Part shown: positions 1 to 8,066 of the stretch, in pieces
Position numbering within the stretch: the stretch's first letter is position 1
How the letters are laid out: each line of letters opens with the position of its first letter
Origin: Sulfurimonas autotrophica DSM 16294
GTDB taxonomy: Bacteria > Campylobacterota > Campylobacteria > Campylobacterales > Sulfurimonadaceae
NCBI RefSeq assembly: GCF_000147355.1
Contig: NC_014506.1
Location: 1,550,001-1,614,000, forward strand
Reading direction: 5' to 3'
Length of the DNA stretch: 64,000 nucleotides
Program-made: the position numbers and the translations under genes
The notes under the pieces: generated by a model
Told to the model about the DNA's origin: nothing
What the model saw: the letters and a program-made list of their open reading frames with translations, nothing else
Databases searched by the model: none

Positions 1-418
1 CTTTTAAAATGGTGACATTATCTGCTAACCATACATTATGCTCAATAGTTATATCAAGTCCATGATTAATAATGTCATTATTTTGATATATATAATGCCC
101 GTCAGATGTCATAATTTTAACATTTCTAGACAACATGCATTCATCTTTTATTAGTAAACGTTTACTTTCCTTTGCTGAGAGATAACAACCATGACCTACA
201 ATACAATTTTTCCCAATATAGATAGAGCAATTATCACCTAAAATTTCTATTTGTGTATATCTTATTGTAACTCCATCGTGAATAACTAATTTATTGTTTT
301 TTCCATTTATAGATATATCGCAATTAGCAATTTTGGCACTTGAAGATATGTTTAGGTCTACGTTACCTTTCACTCTTATTTTATTCCTAAACTTCTGCAT
401 CAATGTAAATTTTTTCAT
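1..418 (-). CDS. Hexapeptide-repeat acyltransferase, partial (C-terminus outside window)
   Basis: This open frame starts with ATG at 418 and is still open at base 1, giving about 139 residues. The translation has the irregular left-handed beta-helix pattern of LbH/maltose O-acetyltransferase-like enzymes: short turns such as GDNCSIYIGKNCIVGHG, then MLSRNVKIMTSDGH and ITIEHNVWLADNVTIL, where the aspartate-glycine-histidine segment resembles the acceptor-activating loop of serine or sugar O-acetyltransferases. The start overlaps the stop of the following GT4 gene by four bases (ATGA), so the two are probably translationally coupled. In an LPS core locus it would O-acetylate a sugar, which is inference. 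The family is fairly sure; the substrate is unknown. Confidence 0.75.
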   Translation of the reverse strand, partial: MKKFTLMQKFRNKIRVKGNVDLNISSSAKIANCDISINGKNNKLVIHDGVTIRYTQIEILGDNCSIYIGKNCIVGHGCYLSAKESKRLLIKDECMLSRNVKIMTSDGHYIYQNNDIINHGLDITIEHNVWLADNVTILK

Positions 419-1494
419 ATCATTGCCTTATAAAGTTTATCAAGCTGCTTATCCCAGTCAAATTTTTCTCTAGCTTTTAAATAACCGGCTTTTGAAATAC
501 TCTCTTTCAAATCTTTATTTTTATAAAGCAGTTCTATTTTCTCTGCCAAATCATTTATACTTCCGTCAAATAGCAATCCATCAGCACCATCTTCGATAAT
601 TTCAAGAGGACCTCCTTTATTTGTGGCAATCATCGGAACTCTATTTACCATCGCTTCAACTACAACAAGTCCAAAGGTTTCATTTTCTGTTGCTAGTATG
701 TTGACATCAAAACATTGCATATATTCATCTACATCTTTGGTAAAACCGGTAAAAATCACTTTATCTTTTAAGCCCAAATCAGAAACTTTGTCTTGTAATG
801 TCTTAAGATATTCTTCATCCATTGCTGAACCTACAATGAGCACTTTTATATCTAAATCTTTTAAAGCGTATAAAGCTTCTATAACCTTATATTGCCCTTT
901 TCCTTCTTCTATTCTGCCTACTATACCGACAATAAATTCATCTTTCAAATTGTATTGTTTTTTCAACTCAGCCACTTTTACTTCATCTATTTTTGAAGCT
1001 TTTACACCAAGATACACCATCCCAATTTTTGGTCGTATCTCTGAGGGAATAAACTTTTCAAGCTGCTCTTTTACCTGTAATGTCACAGCATGCATCATAT
1101 CTATATTTTTGTACAGCCATTTATGATAAAAATCATCTTTAAATCTTGTCATTCTCATATGTCTGCTTTGCACCAGTTTTGGTTTTTTCTTACTCAAAAC
1201 TTTTGCTAACACAGCAGTTATAATATCTCTTGTCCAGTGAAAATGAACTATATCTATATCATTTTCATCTATATATTTTGCCAGTTGCAATGCCGGTATA
1301 AAAGGAAAAAGTTTATTTCTTTGTATATGAAACTTATCAATATTTTCAAGGTAATTATCAAGTTTTGTCCCCGGTGCGACAACTACTTTACATGTAGCCT
1401 TAGAAGAAAAGTTTTCATAACAACTCGCTACGAACAACTCCAAACCGCCTAAACCGTGTGCCAAACAGAGTTCTAATATATTTTTATTTTTCAT
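415..1494 (-). CDS. Glycosyltransferase family 4 (GT-B) protein
   Basis: This is a 359-residue retaining glycosyltransferase of the GT-B fold. The N-terminal domain carries a glycine-rich acceptor loop (LAHGLGGLE, residues 11-19) and an HFHWTRD segment near residue 84. The C-terminal nucleotide-sugar domain has GRIEEGKG near 193 and the EX7E signature ending in the glutamates at 272 and 280 (ENETFGLVVVE). These are standard GT4 features. It should add one sugar to the LPS core or another cell-surface glycan on the cytoplasmic face of the inner membrane. ATG at 1494 lies inside the 3' end of the upstream GT9 gene (11-base overlap), and its stop overlaps the start of the acyltransferase. The donor sugar cannot be read from sequence. 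Confidence 0.9.
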   Translation of the reverse strand: MKNKNILELCLAHGLGGLELFVASCYENFSSKATCKVVVAPGTKLDNYLENIDKFHIQRNKLFPFIPALQLAKYIDENDIDIVHFHWTRDIITAVLAKVLSKKKPKLVQSRHMRMTRFKDDFYHKWLYKNIDMMHAVTLQVKEQLEKFIPSEIRPKIGMVYLGVKASKIDEVKVAELKKQYNLKDEFIVGIVGRIEEGKGQYKVIEALYALKDLDIKVLIVGSAMDEEYLKTLQDKVSDLGLKDKVIFTGFTKDVDEYMQCFDVNILATENETFGLVVVEAMVNRVPMIATNKGGPLEIIEDGADGLLFDGSINDLAEKIELLYKNKDLKESISKAGYLKAREKFDWDKQLDKLYKAMI

Positions 1495-2506
1495 ATAAAT
1501 TATCGACTAATTTTTTTGTAGAAGCATACACATCATCAACAGTAGGAGAGCTGTATTCTATATTGAAAACGCAATCATGTTTTGCTTCTCTTGGCCAGTA
1601 CCTAAAAGGCGGAATCTGAAAAAATATCCCCACAGTAGGCGTTTGCAAGGCAATTCCAATATTCCTGATACCTGTATCATTAGAGACTAAACACCTGCTA
1701 TCGGACAAAAACTGCATGACATCTTCTATACTCATTGTCTCTTGCAAAGCAACATTCTTTATAGGAGCCAACGGTTCATAAATTTCTAAGAACTTTTCAT
1801 TTTCTCCGATACCCTGCAAAATAACATGCTCATAATTTTTATATTCTTGGGACATTTTTTCTATCAGTTGTCTAAATTTATCTTTTTCCCAGCATTTATT
1901 TTCCGTAGAGGCTCCGGCAAAATATATAATGCGTTTTTCCTCTCTTTTTGGGTATTTTTCATTCAACCCATACTCTAAATTTGTTCTTGTTTTTGCTCCT
2001 AAAATATTGAGCATATGCAAAACAGAGACAGCTTCAACGACAAAATCACTTCTTAATGTCGCTACATCAAAAAAAGTTCTTCTTAATGCTCTATACGGAT
2101 ATCCGACTTTTAATTTTGATTTTGAAAGAGCTACTAAAAATAAACTTATAGTACTGTCCGTCAAGTCAAAGATTATATCTTGAGGGGGCAGTGTTTTTGC
2201 CTCTTTTACTCTGGTAAAAAAACCAGTCTTGGAATTATCTTCTTTATATCTGCTCATTACATGTACCTCATCTATTAAATCATAAGGTATGCCGTACATA
2301 TAATGCTTTAAAACACTTAAAGTCACTTTGGCATTTGGAAAAAATTCGCGTAATTCAATCAAAAAAGGACGTATATTCATAAAGTCCCCGATAGCTGCAT
2401 GGCGGATGACTGTTATATTTGTTATATCCTGAGGATTTTTATCTTTTAAATATTCTCGTGCTTTTTGAGATGCAAACGCGCTGCCTCTTCTAAAGTTTAA
2501 CTTCAA
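1484..2506 (-). CDS. Glycosyltransferase family 9 (heptosyltransferase-like)
   Basis: This 340-residue protein belongs to GT9, the ADP-heptose:LPS heptosyltransferase family. Seen are the N-terminal strand and glycine-aspartate loop (TVIRHAAIGDFMNIRPFL) and the C-terminal nucleotide-binding motif VSNDTGIRNIGIAL, which corresponds to the family's D-[ST]-G-x-x-H region, here with asparagine-isoleucine where waaC/waaF have a histidine-containing motif. The start is TTG at 2506, preceded by AAGG at seven bases. It opens the minus-strand operon GT9-GT4-acyltransferase, divergent from the kinase at 2567. It is one of three GT9 genes in the locus, so it probably adds a later core heptose or related sugar. 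Acceptor and donor are not determined. Confidence 0.85.
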   Translation of the reverse strand: MKLNFRRGSAFASQKAREYLKDKNPQDITNITVIRHAAIGDFMNIRPFLIELREFFPNAKVTLSVLKHYMYGIPYDLIDEVHVMSRYKEDNSKTGFFTRVKEAKTLPPQDIIFDLTDSTISLFLVALSKSKLKVGYPYRALRRTFFDVATLRSDFVVEAVSVLHMLNILGAKTRTNLEYGLNEKYPKREEKRIIYFAGASTENKCWEKDKFRQLIEKMSQEYKNYEHVILQGIGENEKFLEIYEPLAPIKNVALQETMSIEDVMQFLSDSRCLVSNDTGIRNIGIALQTPTVGIFFQIPPFRYWPREAKHDCVFNIEYSSPTVDDVYASTKKLVDNLYEK

Positions 2507-2566
2507 GCTAATGCCTTTTTATGTATAATATATGACTTATTATACAAGATTATTTATGAGAGATAT
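2507..2566. promoter_or_regulatory. Divergent promoter region between GT9 and LPS kinase genes
   Basis: This 60-base AT-rich spacer separates divergent genes. A TATAAT at 2524-2529 reads rightward and could serve the kinase gene at 2567. A TATAAT on the other strand at 2539-2544 could serve the GT9 gene starting at 2506. No good -35 boxes are visible, which is usual for sigma-70 promoters in Campylobacterota. Confidence 0.45.
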
Positions 2567-3310
2567 ATGAAATACAAAATAAATCCTATTTATGAAAAAA
2601 CGTTCAAAGATTTTTTACTCAATATACGAAAATATTTTAATCAAAATCAAAACTCCATCCACAAAGCACGCAATGAATTAAAAATAATCTCTTATAATGA
2701 TGTTGAAACTGTTGTTAAATCATTTAAAGTTCCTAATATAATAAGAAGATTATTTTATACTTACTTTCGAGATACAAAAGCCAAAAAATCTTATGACAAC
2801 TCCGTAAAAATAGGCAAGTTTACGCCTACGCCTATCGGATATATCGAATTTTTTACACAAGGGCTTTTAGCAGACAGTTATTTTGTAGCGAAAAAATTTG
2901 ATTATGATTTTACAATTAAAGAACCTATTGTCAACAAAGACTTAGTCGATAGAAAAAATATCTTTCGTGAATTTGCAAAATTTACATATGAGTTACATGA
3001 ACATAAAATTTATCATAATGATTACTCTCCGGGAAATATTCTCATCAAAAGAGATGAAACTGATTACACTTTTAAAATTGTAGATATCAACAGAATGAAA
3101 TTCAAAGAGCTTTCTTTGGATGAGAGACTGAAAAACTTTGCAAAACTTTGGCTGCTTGATGAAGACTTGACAACCATTGTCAAAGAGTATGCAGAACTTA
3201 TCCATGAAGATAAACAAAAATGTATAAATATAGCACTCAAATATTCACATGCTTTAAAAAGAAAAATAAATATGAAAAAAAGACTCAAAGGAATAGAAGT
3301 TGTTGATTAG
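2567..3310 (+). CDS. LPS-kinase-like protein (InaA/WaaP/RIO-like fold)
   Basis: This 247-residue protein has the core of an atypical small-molecule or LPS kinase. The catalytic loop HNDYSPGNILIK (HxDxxxxN) lies near residue 146, and a metal-binding loop IVDINRM (DIN in place of DFG) lies near residue 172. The N-terminal lobe is lysine-rich and lacks a clear glycine loop. InaA/WaaP/KdkA relatives phosphorylate heptose or Kdo of the LPS inner core, and the location beside heptosyltransferases fits that role. The downstream deacetylase overlaps its 3' end by 11 bases, so the pair is likely translated together. The exact substrate is inference. A general aminoglycoside or choline-kinase-like enzyme is the alternative. 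Confidence 0.75.
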   Translation: MKYKINPIYEKTFKDFLLNIRKYFNQNQNSIHKARNELKIISYNDVETVVKSFKVPNIIRRLFYTYFRDTKAKKSYDNSVKIGKFTPTPIGYIEFFTQGLLADSYFVAKKFDYDFTIKEPIVNKDLVDRKNIFREFAKFTYELHEHKIYHNDYSPGNILIKRDETDYTFKIVDINRMKFKELSLDERLKNFAKLWLLDEDLTTIVKEYAELIHEDKQKCINIALKYSHALKRKINMKKRLKGIEVVD

Positions 3311-4031
3311 TATGATGTACCATCATGTCGGCAGTGATAGATGCAGCAATGATTTGGAAATTTTTGAACAGCATTTAGCATACATCAGTAAAAATTTCAC
3401 TACTCTCTTTCCTACGCTTGACGAACTTCCTAAAAAGCCAATATGTCTCGTTTTTGATGACGGATATTATGATTTTTACAAATTTATCTACCCTCTTTTA
3501 AAAAAATACAATCTCAAAGCGCTTTTAGCCGTCACTCCAAAATATATACTTGATGATACAGACAAAGATGATGCTCTAAGACTTGGATTTGAACATAATG
3601 ATTTATTCAAAGAGTATAAAAATGCAACGTTCTGCACCTATAAAGAGCTTCAAGAGATGAGTCAAAGCAGCTTTGTGCAGGTTGTTTCACACTCTTATTC
3701 ACACAAAAATCTGCTTGAGAATGATGTAGACTTAGAAAAAGAACTCCTCAAGTCAAAAGAGTTGATAGAACAAAAGCTTGGTACGAAAGTTGAAAGTTTT
3801 GTGTATCCATTTGGAAAGTACAATCAAAAAGTGCTTGATGAGACTATGAAATATTATAAATACTCTTTTAGAATCGGTAATGGAGTCAACAAAGATTTCA
3901 GAGGCGTAAACGGTGTCATATATCGTATAGACGGCGACTTTTTACGCTCACCTGATGAAATTTTCAGTCTCAAAAATATGTTGCGATTCATCTTCAAAAC
4001 TTTTATAAAAAACATAGTGGGAAACAGATGA
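3300..4031 (+). CDS. Polysaccharide deacetylase family (NodB-like) protein
   Basis: This 243-residue protein carries the carbohydrate esterase 4 motifs. Motif 1 is VFDDGYYDF near residue 51 (metal-binding and catalytic aspartates) and motif 2 is SHSYSH near residue 124 (two metal-ligand histidines). It starts with a strand ending MYHHVG, typical of the family. I favour TTG at 3300, because AAAGGAA lies six bases upstream, over ATG at 3312, which would cut the first beta strand. There is no signal peptide, so it should act in the cytoplasm, perhaps removing an N-acetyl group from a lipid-linked glycan. Its stop overlaps the next start as ATGA, so kinase-deacetylase-GT2 form one operon. Confidence 0.85.
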   Translation: MLISMMYHHVGSDRCSNDLEIFEQHLAYISKNFTTLFPTLDELPKKPICLVFDDGYYDFYKFIYPLLKKYNLKALLAVTPKYILDDTDKDDALRLGFEHNDLFKEYKNATFCTYKELQEMSQSSFVQVVSHSYSHKNLLENDVDLEKELLKSKELIEQKLGTKVESFVYPFGKYNQKVLDETMKYYKYSFRIGNGVNKDFRGVNGVIYRIDGDFLRSPDEIFSLKNMLRFIFKTFIKNIVGNR

Positions 4032-4786
4032 GCATACAAAATATTTCAGCCGTTGTTTTAGCAAAAAACAATGAAGCGACCATCAAAAACACCCTTGAAG
4101 CCTTGCGTGAATTTGATGATGTCATAGTATATGACAATGGCTCAACTGACAAGACAATGGAGATCGCTAAAGAGTTTCCAAATGTGAATCTCATACAAGG
4201 CGAATTTAAAGGTTTTGGCTGGACTAAGAACAAAGCAGCGAGTTATGCCAAGCATGACTGGATTTTAATTGTTGATAGCGATGAAGTTGTTGATGCACAG
4301 CTCTTAGAAACACTTCAGACAAAAAAACTGGATGAAAATACAGTATATATTCTTAATTTCAGAGCCTTTTATAAAGACATCGAAGTTAAACACTGCGGTT
4401 GGAACAATCAAAAGATTAAAAGACTTTATAATAAAAAAATCACACACTACAATGACAATGATGTCCATGAAGATATTATTACGAAGGGGCTTAAAACTGA
4501 GCTTTTAGTTGGAAATATGCTGCATTACAGCTATCAAAGCATAGAGCAGTTTGTCAATAAAGCAAATACCTACTCGACACTTTTTGCCAAAAACAATGCC
4601 GGTAAAAAGAATTCTTCGCCTGCAAAGGCATTTTTCAACGGAGCTTATTCATTTATAAAAACATACTTTTTCAAGCAGGGATTTCGTGACGGTTATGTCG
4701 GGTTAGTTATTGCCTACTCACATATGGTGACGAATTTTTACAAATACATCAAACTTTATGAGCTCAATAAAGAGCTTACAAAGTAG
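4028..4786 (+). CDS. Glycosyltransferase family 2, LPS core type (WaaE/KdtX-like)
   Basis: This 252-residue GT-A fold enzyme has the N-terminal nucleotide-binding region (SAVVLAKNNEATI), the DNGSTD motif near residue 37 and a DSDEVV metal-binding DxD region near residue 82. The middle segment NQKIKRLYNKK followed by HEDI and HYSYQS matches WaaE/KdtX-type LPS core beta-1,4-glucosyltransferases. It should transfer a hexose to the inner-core heptose at the cytoplasmic membrane face. The C-terminal part contains amphipathic and aromatic helices (SFIKTYFFKQGFRDG) that probably touch the membrane. It ends convergently with the GT9 gene, overlapping it by 11 bases. Confidence 0.85.
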   Translation: MSIQNISAVVLAKNNEATIKNTLEALREFDDVIVYDNGSTDKTMEIAKEFPNVNLIQGEFKGFGWTKNKAASYAKHDWILIVDSDEVVDAQLLETLQTKKLDENTVYILNFRAFYKDIEVKHCGWNNQKIKRLYNKKITHYNDNDVHEDIITKGLKTELLVGNMLHYSYQSIEQFVNKANTYSTLFAKNNAGKKNSSPAKAFFNGAYSFIKTYFFKQGFRDGYVGLVIAYSHMVTNFYKYIKLYELNKELTK

Positions 4787-5741
4787 TAAGCTCTTGTTTC
4801 ACTGTCTCAAAAATCTTTTTTCGCTTTGCTTCATCCTGCGGCAGCATATAGTGTTGTTGCAGTTTTTCATCGCCTACACTTTTCCAACGCGCGGCACTTG
4901 CAAAGTTAGAATCCCCAAAAAATGTCAGCGTTGGCGTACCGACCAAAGAAGCTAAGTGATACGTGCCTGTCGATGTAGAAACAAAGAGCTTAAAATTACT
5001 GATAAGCTTAGCAAAATTCACTATGCCGTCATTTGAGAGATAAAAAACAGCACCTGTATCCTGCAGACGTTTTTGCATCTCCTGTTTTAAATCTTTTTCA
5101 TCCGGTCCGAACGTCAGCACGATCTGGTATTTGTTTACATGTAACACCTCACGGATCAACTCTTCATACTCATTCAAGTTCCAATTTGCATCGGAAGAAC
5201 CGCCAAATCCTACATGAAAAGCAATAACCTCTTTTGTAATATTATGTTTTTTACAAAACTCTTTATATACTTCTTTTGCATTATCAAATTGCAAAAGCGG
5301 TTTTTCATAGTTTAGGTCTATATCTGGGAAAAGTTCTTTTGTAAGAGCTAGATTATATTCAAATTCTGCCATTTTCACTTCAGAGCGTCTTTGTTTGACC
5401 CGTTTGTTGTAAAAGATCTGCGCAATTTTTGTTGCAGGGGCAATTCTCGTTTTAATGCCTGCCAAAAACTGCGCAACTGCTACTCTGGTATTTGAAAAGA
5501 GCGTCGCAGAGGCATCTATATCTGCCTCTTTTATCTTACGAGAAAGTGTATAAACAGAGTCATCTAGTTCATCGACTATGACCTCATCAATAAAGTTACA
5601 TGTAAGCGCTAATGCCTTGTTCAGCGGTGCTACAAGTGCTATGATTCTATTTTGAGGATTATGTTTTTTGAGGACATACATGGCAGGCAGTGCTGTTATA
5701 AAATCACCCAACTTATCTGTACGCACTACCAATATTCTCAT
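4776..5741 (-). CDS. Glycosyltransferase family 9 (heptosyltransferase-like)
   Basis: This second GT9 protein begins MRILVVRTDKLGDFITALPA, the typical family N-terminus with its glycine-aspartate acceptor-domain loop. I therefore place the start at ATG 5741 (321 residues), with AGGA about 13 bases upstream, and not at the in-frame codon at 5798. The C-terminal domain contains HVGFGGSSDANWN and STSTGTYHLASLVGTPTLTFFGDSNF, the expected nucleotide-sugar site with the conserved TGxxHLA histidine. It probably transfers a heptose to LPS. The gene carries two copies of the palindrome TTACATGTAA (5135-5144 and 5596-5605). Confidence 0.87.
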   Translation of the reverse strand: MRILVVRTDKLGDFITALPAMYVLKKHNPQNRIIALVAPLNKALALTCNFIDEVIVDELDDSVYTLSRKIKEADIDASATLFSNTRVAVAQFLAGIKTRIAPATKIAQIFYNKRVKQRRSEVKMAEFEYNLALTKELFPDIDLNYEKPLLQFDNAKEVYKEFCKKHNITKEVIAFHVGFGGSSDANWNLNEYEELIREVLHVNKYQIVLTFGPDEKDLKQEMQKRLQDTGAVFYLSNDGIVNFAKLISNFKLFVSTSTGTYHLASLVGTPTLTFFGDSNFASAARWKSVGDEKLQQHYMLPQDEAKRKKIFETVKQELTTL

Positions 5742-5787
5742 TTCATACAATCCTAGCTGATTTTTATGTATTTTATCGTAAAAAAGG

Positions 5788-5793
5788 TATAAT
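5788..5793 (+). promoter_or_regulatory. -10 box (TATAAT) seven bases before the ATG of the barrel protein
   Basis: The hexamer is a perfect sigma-70 -10 element. With normal spacing transcription would begin at about 5800, next to the ATG at 5801, which implies a nearly leaderless mRNA. A weak AAGG sits at 5784-5787, but it would lie upstream of that start site. Confidence 0.45.
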
Positions 5794-5800
5794 CCCACTT

Positions 5801-7090
5801 ATGAAACAACCTTTTAAATGGGATGATTATTCCGACCAACCGGCACTACTCCAAGACAAAACATATAAGAAATCAATGCGTAAAAAAGAGAGTCTCTCCC
5901 TGCTTTTTACCATATTGTCCTCATTGATTATACTTCCTTTGAGTATTTTAATGATGCCTTTTGTAAAACGGAAAGAGATTAATACAACAGATTTTTTCTC
6001 TTTGGGTGTTGATTGGCAGAAAGAACCACAAGAAACAGGTCTGCTTTTAGAAGAACTCGAAGTAAAAAGCATACTTATCCGCATTAAACTCTGGGAGATG
6101 GAAAAACTTTCCCAGCTTCAAACGTTTATAAAACAAAACAGCGATAAAAAAATCACACTTAAAATCCTGCAAGACCGCGAACATATAGAAGATTTAGAAC
6201 TGCTCAAACATGATTTACATGTAATCTTTTCAACTCTTGGAAACTCTGTAGCCATGTATGAGATTGGCTCCACAATAAACCGTGCAAAATGGGGATTTTT
6301 TTCAGTTAATGAGTATTTAAATTTCTACAAAGTCGCTTATGATTTAAAAATTTCAGAATTCCCGGACATTAAACTGCTTGGCAGCGGTGTCATTGACTTT
6401 GAGCTCTACTATACCGTACATACTCTTTTTAATTTTTGCAAATGCAAATATGACGGCGTTGCGGCACTTTTATATGTGGACAGACGCGGCGCACCTGAAA
6501 ACACACAGCTTGGATTTACATTGACAGATAAGATAGCACTGCTAAGCACCATTGTCTGGTTAAGCCCAAAAACAAAACAGGAGTTACATGTAACCGAAGT
6601 AAACTGGCCTATTTCCAACACAGCGCCTTATGCACCTACAAGTGAGCATGAATGTGTCAGTGAAGAGTTATATGCCGACTATATGCTTCGTTATTATCTT
6701 TTAAGCTTTGCATCACAGCAAGTTGATTCTATCTCCTGGCATCAGCTTATTGCACCAGGTTATGGCTTGATTGACAACAGAGAAAGCATTAGAAAAAGAG
6801 AAGCTTTTTATACCTATAAATACATGTATCAAACACTTAAAAATGCACAATTTCTACGCTTAGATATCAAAAGAGGCTATTATGTTTTTCAGGTTTTACT
6901 AGATGATCGGCTTTTACAAATTCACTGGTCGCTAAAAGAGACAACACTCAATAATGAAGATTTTTTTGAAGTCTATTCAAAAACAGGAAAAAGACTTACG
7001 CAAGATGTTTTAGACATCGGGGCATCTCCCATATATATTTTCATTACAAAAGAAGTGGGAAAACAAGTCAATGCAAGTGAGCGAATATAA
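5801..7090 (+). CDS. Membrane-anchored TIM-barrel protein resembling clan GH-A glycosidases
   Basis: This 429-residue protein has one membrane segment (about residues 32-54) followed by a domain whose strand order fits a (beta/alpha)8 barrel. The strands are LGVDW (68-72), KSILIRIKLWEM (89-100), ITLKILQD (118-125), YEIGSTINR (153-161), KLLGSGVI (191-198), DGVAALLYVD (218-227), HVTEVNW (263-269) and ISWHQL (311-316). In GH39/GH5-like enzymes strand 4 usually ends GNE, the acid/base glutamate, and strand 7 ends with the nucleophile glutamate. Here strand 7 keeps E266, but strand 4 reads GST. It sits between two heptosyltransferase genes, so a role in surface glycan metabolism or glycan binding is inferred. 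The fold is my reading of the pattern; the function is unknown. Confidence 0.6.
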   Translation: MKQPFKWDDYSDQPALLQDKTYKKSMRKKESLSLLFTILSSLIILPLSILMMPFVKRKEINTTDFFSLGVDWQKEPQETGLLLEELEVKSILIRIKLWEMEKLSQLQTFIKQNSDKKITLKILQDREHIEDLELLKHDLHVIFSTLGNSVAMYEIGSTINRAKWGFFSVNEYLNFYKVAYDLKISEFPDIKLLGSGVIDFELYYTVHTLFNFCKCKYDGVAALLYVDRRGAPENTQLGFTLTDKIALLSTIVWLSPKTKQELHVTEVNWPISNTAPYAPTSEHECVSEELYADYMLRYYLLSFASQQVDSISWHQLIAPGYGLIDNRESIRKREAFYTYKYMYQTLKNAQFLRLDIKRGYYVFQVLLDDRLLQIHWSLKETTLNNEDFFEVYSKTGKRLTQDVLDIGASPIYIFITKEVGKQVNASERI

Positions 7091-7091
7091 T

Positions 7092-8066
7092 ATGAAAATC
7101 TTGATTATTCTTCCAAACTGGCTGGGCGATGCTGTTATGGCAACACCGGCAATTGAACTTTTAGCATCACATTATCAAAATGTAAGGTTTACTTTTGTCG
7201 GCAGCTATGTAAGCACTGAGGCATTAAAGTACCATCCTTTATGTGAACGCGCCATAGTAGATGATACGAAAAAAGCACCTTCACGGCTTGTTGCAACCTA
7301 TAAACTGGCAAAAGAGTTAGGCAGATTTGACATGGCAGTCAGCTTTAGAAATCAAATCCACTCCAGCCTCTTGCTACGCTTTACGGGTACGGTTGTCTGC
7401 TGTGCAAGGGCTTCATGGCATTCAAGACTCTTACTTTCACATACCCCAAAAATCAGAACAAATCAGCATTTAGTAGAACAATATACACAAATTGCCATGA
7501 TTAATATCCATAATTTCAACGAAGAAGTTCCTCCCCTAAGACTCTATATAGAGCCAAAAAAGTTCGACAAACCCACACTTGGCATCAATGCAGGTGCAAC
7601 CTACGGCAGTGCAAAACGGTGGTACCCTGAGCGGTTTGCACAGGTTGCAGCCTTTTACAAAGACAGATATGACATTATAATATTCGGTGGACCCAATGAA
7701 GTAGAAATGGCGAAAGAGATAGAAGACAACCTCACGGCTTTACATGTAAAGAACTTCAAAAACTTAGCCGGGAAGACAAATATACAAGAGTTATGTGCAA
7801 ATATAGGTGGGTGTTCACTATTCATCACAAACGACAGCGGACCGATGCATGTAGCAGCTGCCTATCAGGTACCTACTGTAGCTATATTTGGTCCTACAAA
7901 ATATAAAGAGACCTCACAATGGAAAAATAAAAAAAGCATCATCGTACGGCATGAGCTTGATTGCAGTCCGTGTATGAAAAGAGAATGCCCCCTCAAGCAT
8001 CATGACTGCATGAAAGGTATTACAGCCTCTGAGGTTATAGAGGCTGTCAAAAAATTAGAGATTTAA
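7092..8066 (+). CDS. waaF: ADP-heptose:LPS heptosyltransferase II
   Basis: I place the start at ATG 7092, where the family N-terminus MKILIILPNWLGDAVMATPA begins; this gives 324 residues. Diagnostic features are KRWYPERFAQVA, the nucleotide-binding TNDSGPMHVAAA, FGPTKYKETSQW, and a C-terminal cysteine cluster (DCSPCMKRECPLKHHDCMK) that WaaF proteins usually carry. WaaF adds the second L-glycero-D-manno-heptose to the LPS inner core at the cytoplasmic side of the inner membrane. It follows the barrel protein by one base and its 3' end overlaps the convergent YfaZ-like gene by four bases. Confidence 0.93.
   Translation: MKILIILPNWLGDAVMATPAIELLASHYQNVRFTFVGSYVSTEALKYHPLCERAIVDDTKKAPSRLVATYKLAKELGRFDMAVSFRNQIHSSLLLRFTGTVVCCARASWHSRLLLSHTPKIRTNQHLVEQYTQIAMINIHNFNEEVPPLRLYIEPKKFDKPTLGINAGATYGSAKRWYPERFAQVAAFYKDRYDIIIFGGPNEVEMAKEIEDNLTALHVKNFKNLAGKTNIQELCANIGGCSLFITNDSGPMHVAAAYQVPTVAIFGPTKYKETSQWKNKKSIIVRHELDCSPCMKRECPLKHHDCMKGITASEVIEAVKKLEI

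Larger units (their letters stand above)
5135..7749. repeat. Cluster of five TTACATGTAA palindromes in the LPS locus
   Basis: Perfect copies lie at 5135-5144, 5596-5605, 6215-6224, 6584-6593 and 7740-7749. Further perfect copies occur at 33133-33142, 40542-40551, 46189-46198, 53940-53949 and 61727-61736. The palindrome is recognised from its unusual frequency; its role is unknown. Confidence 0.6.

Noticed and set aside
5742-5798. Longer start for the second GT9 protein (codon at 5798)
   Set aside because: The additional 19 residues precede the conserved family N-terminus, while ATG 5741 has a ribosome-binding site.
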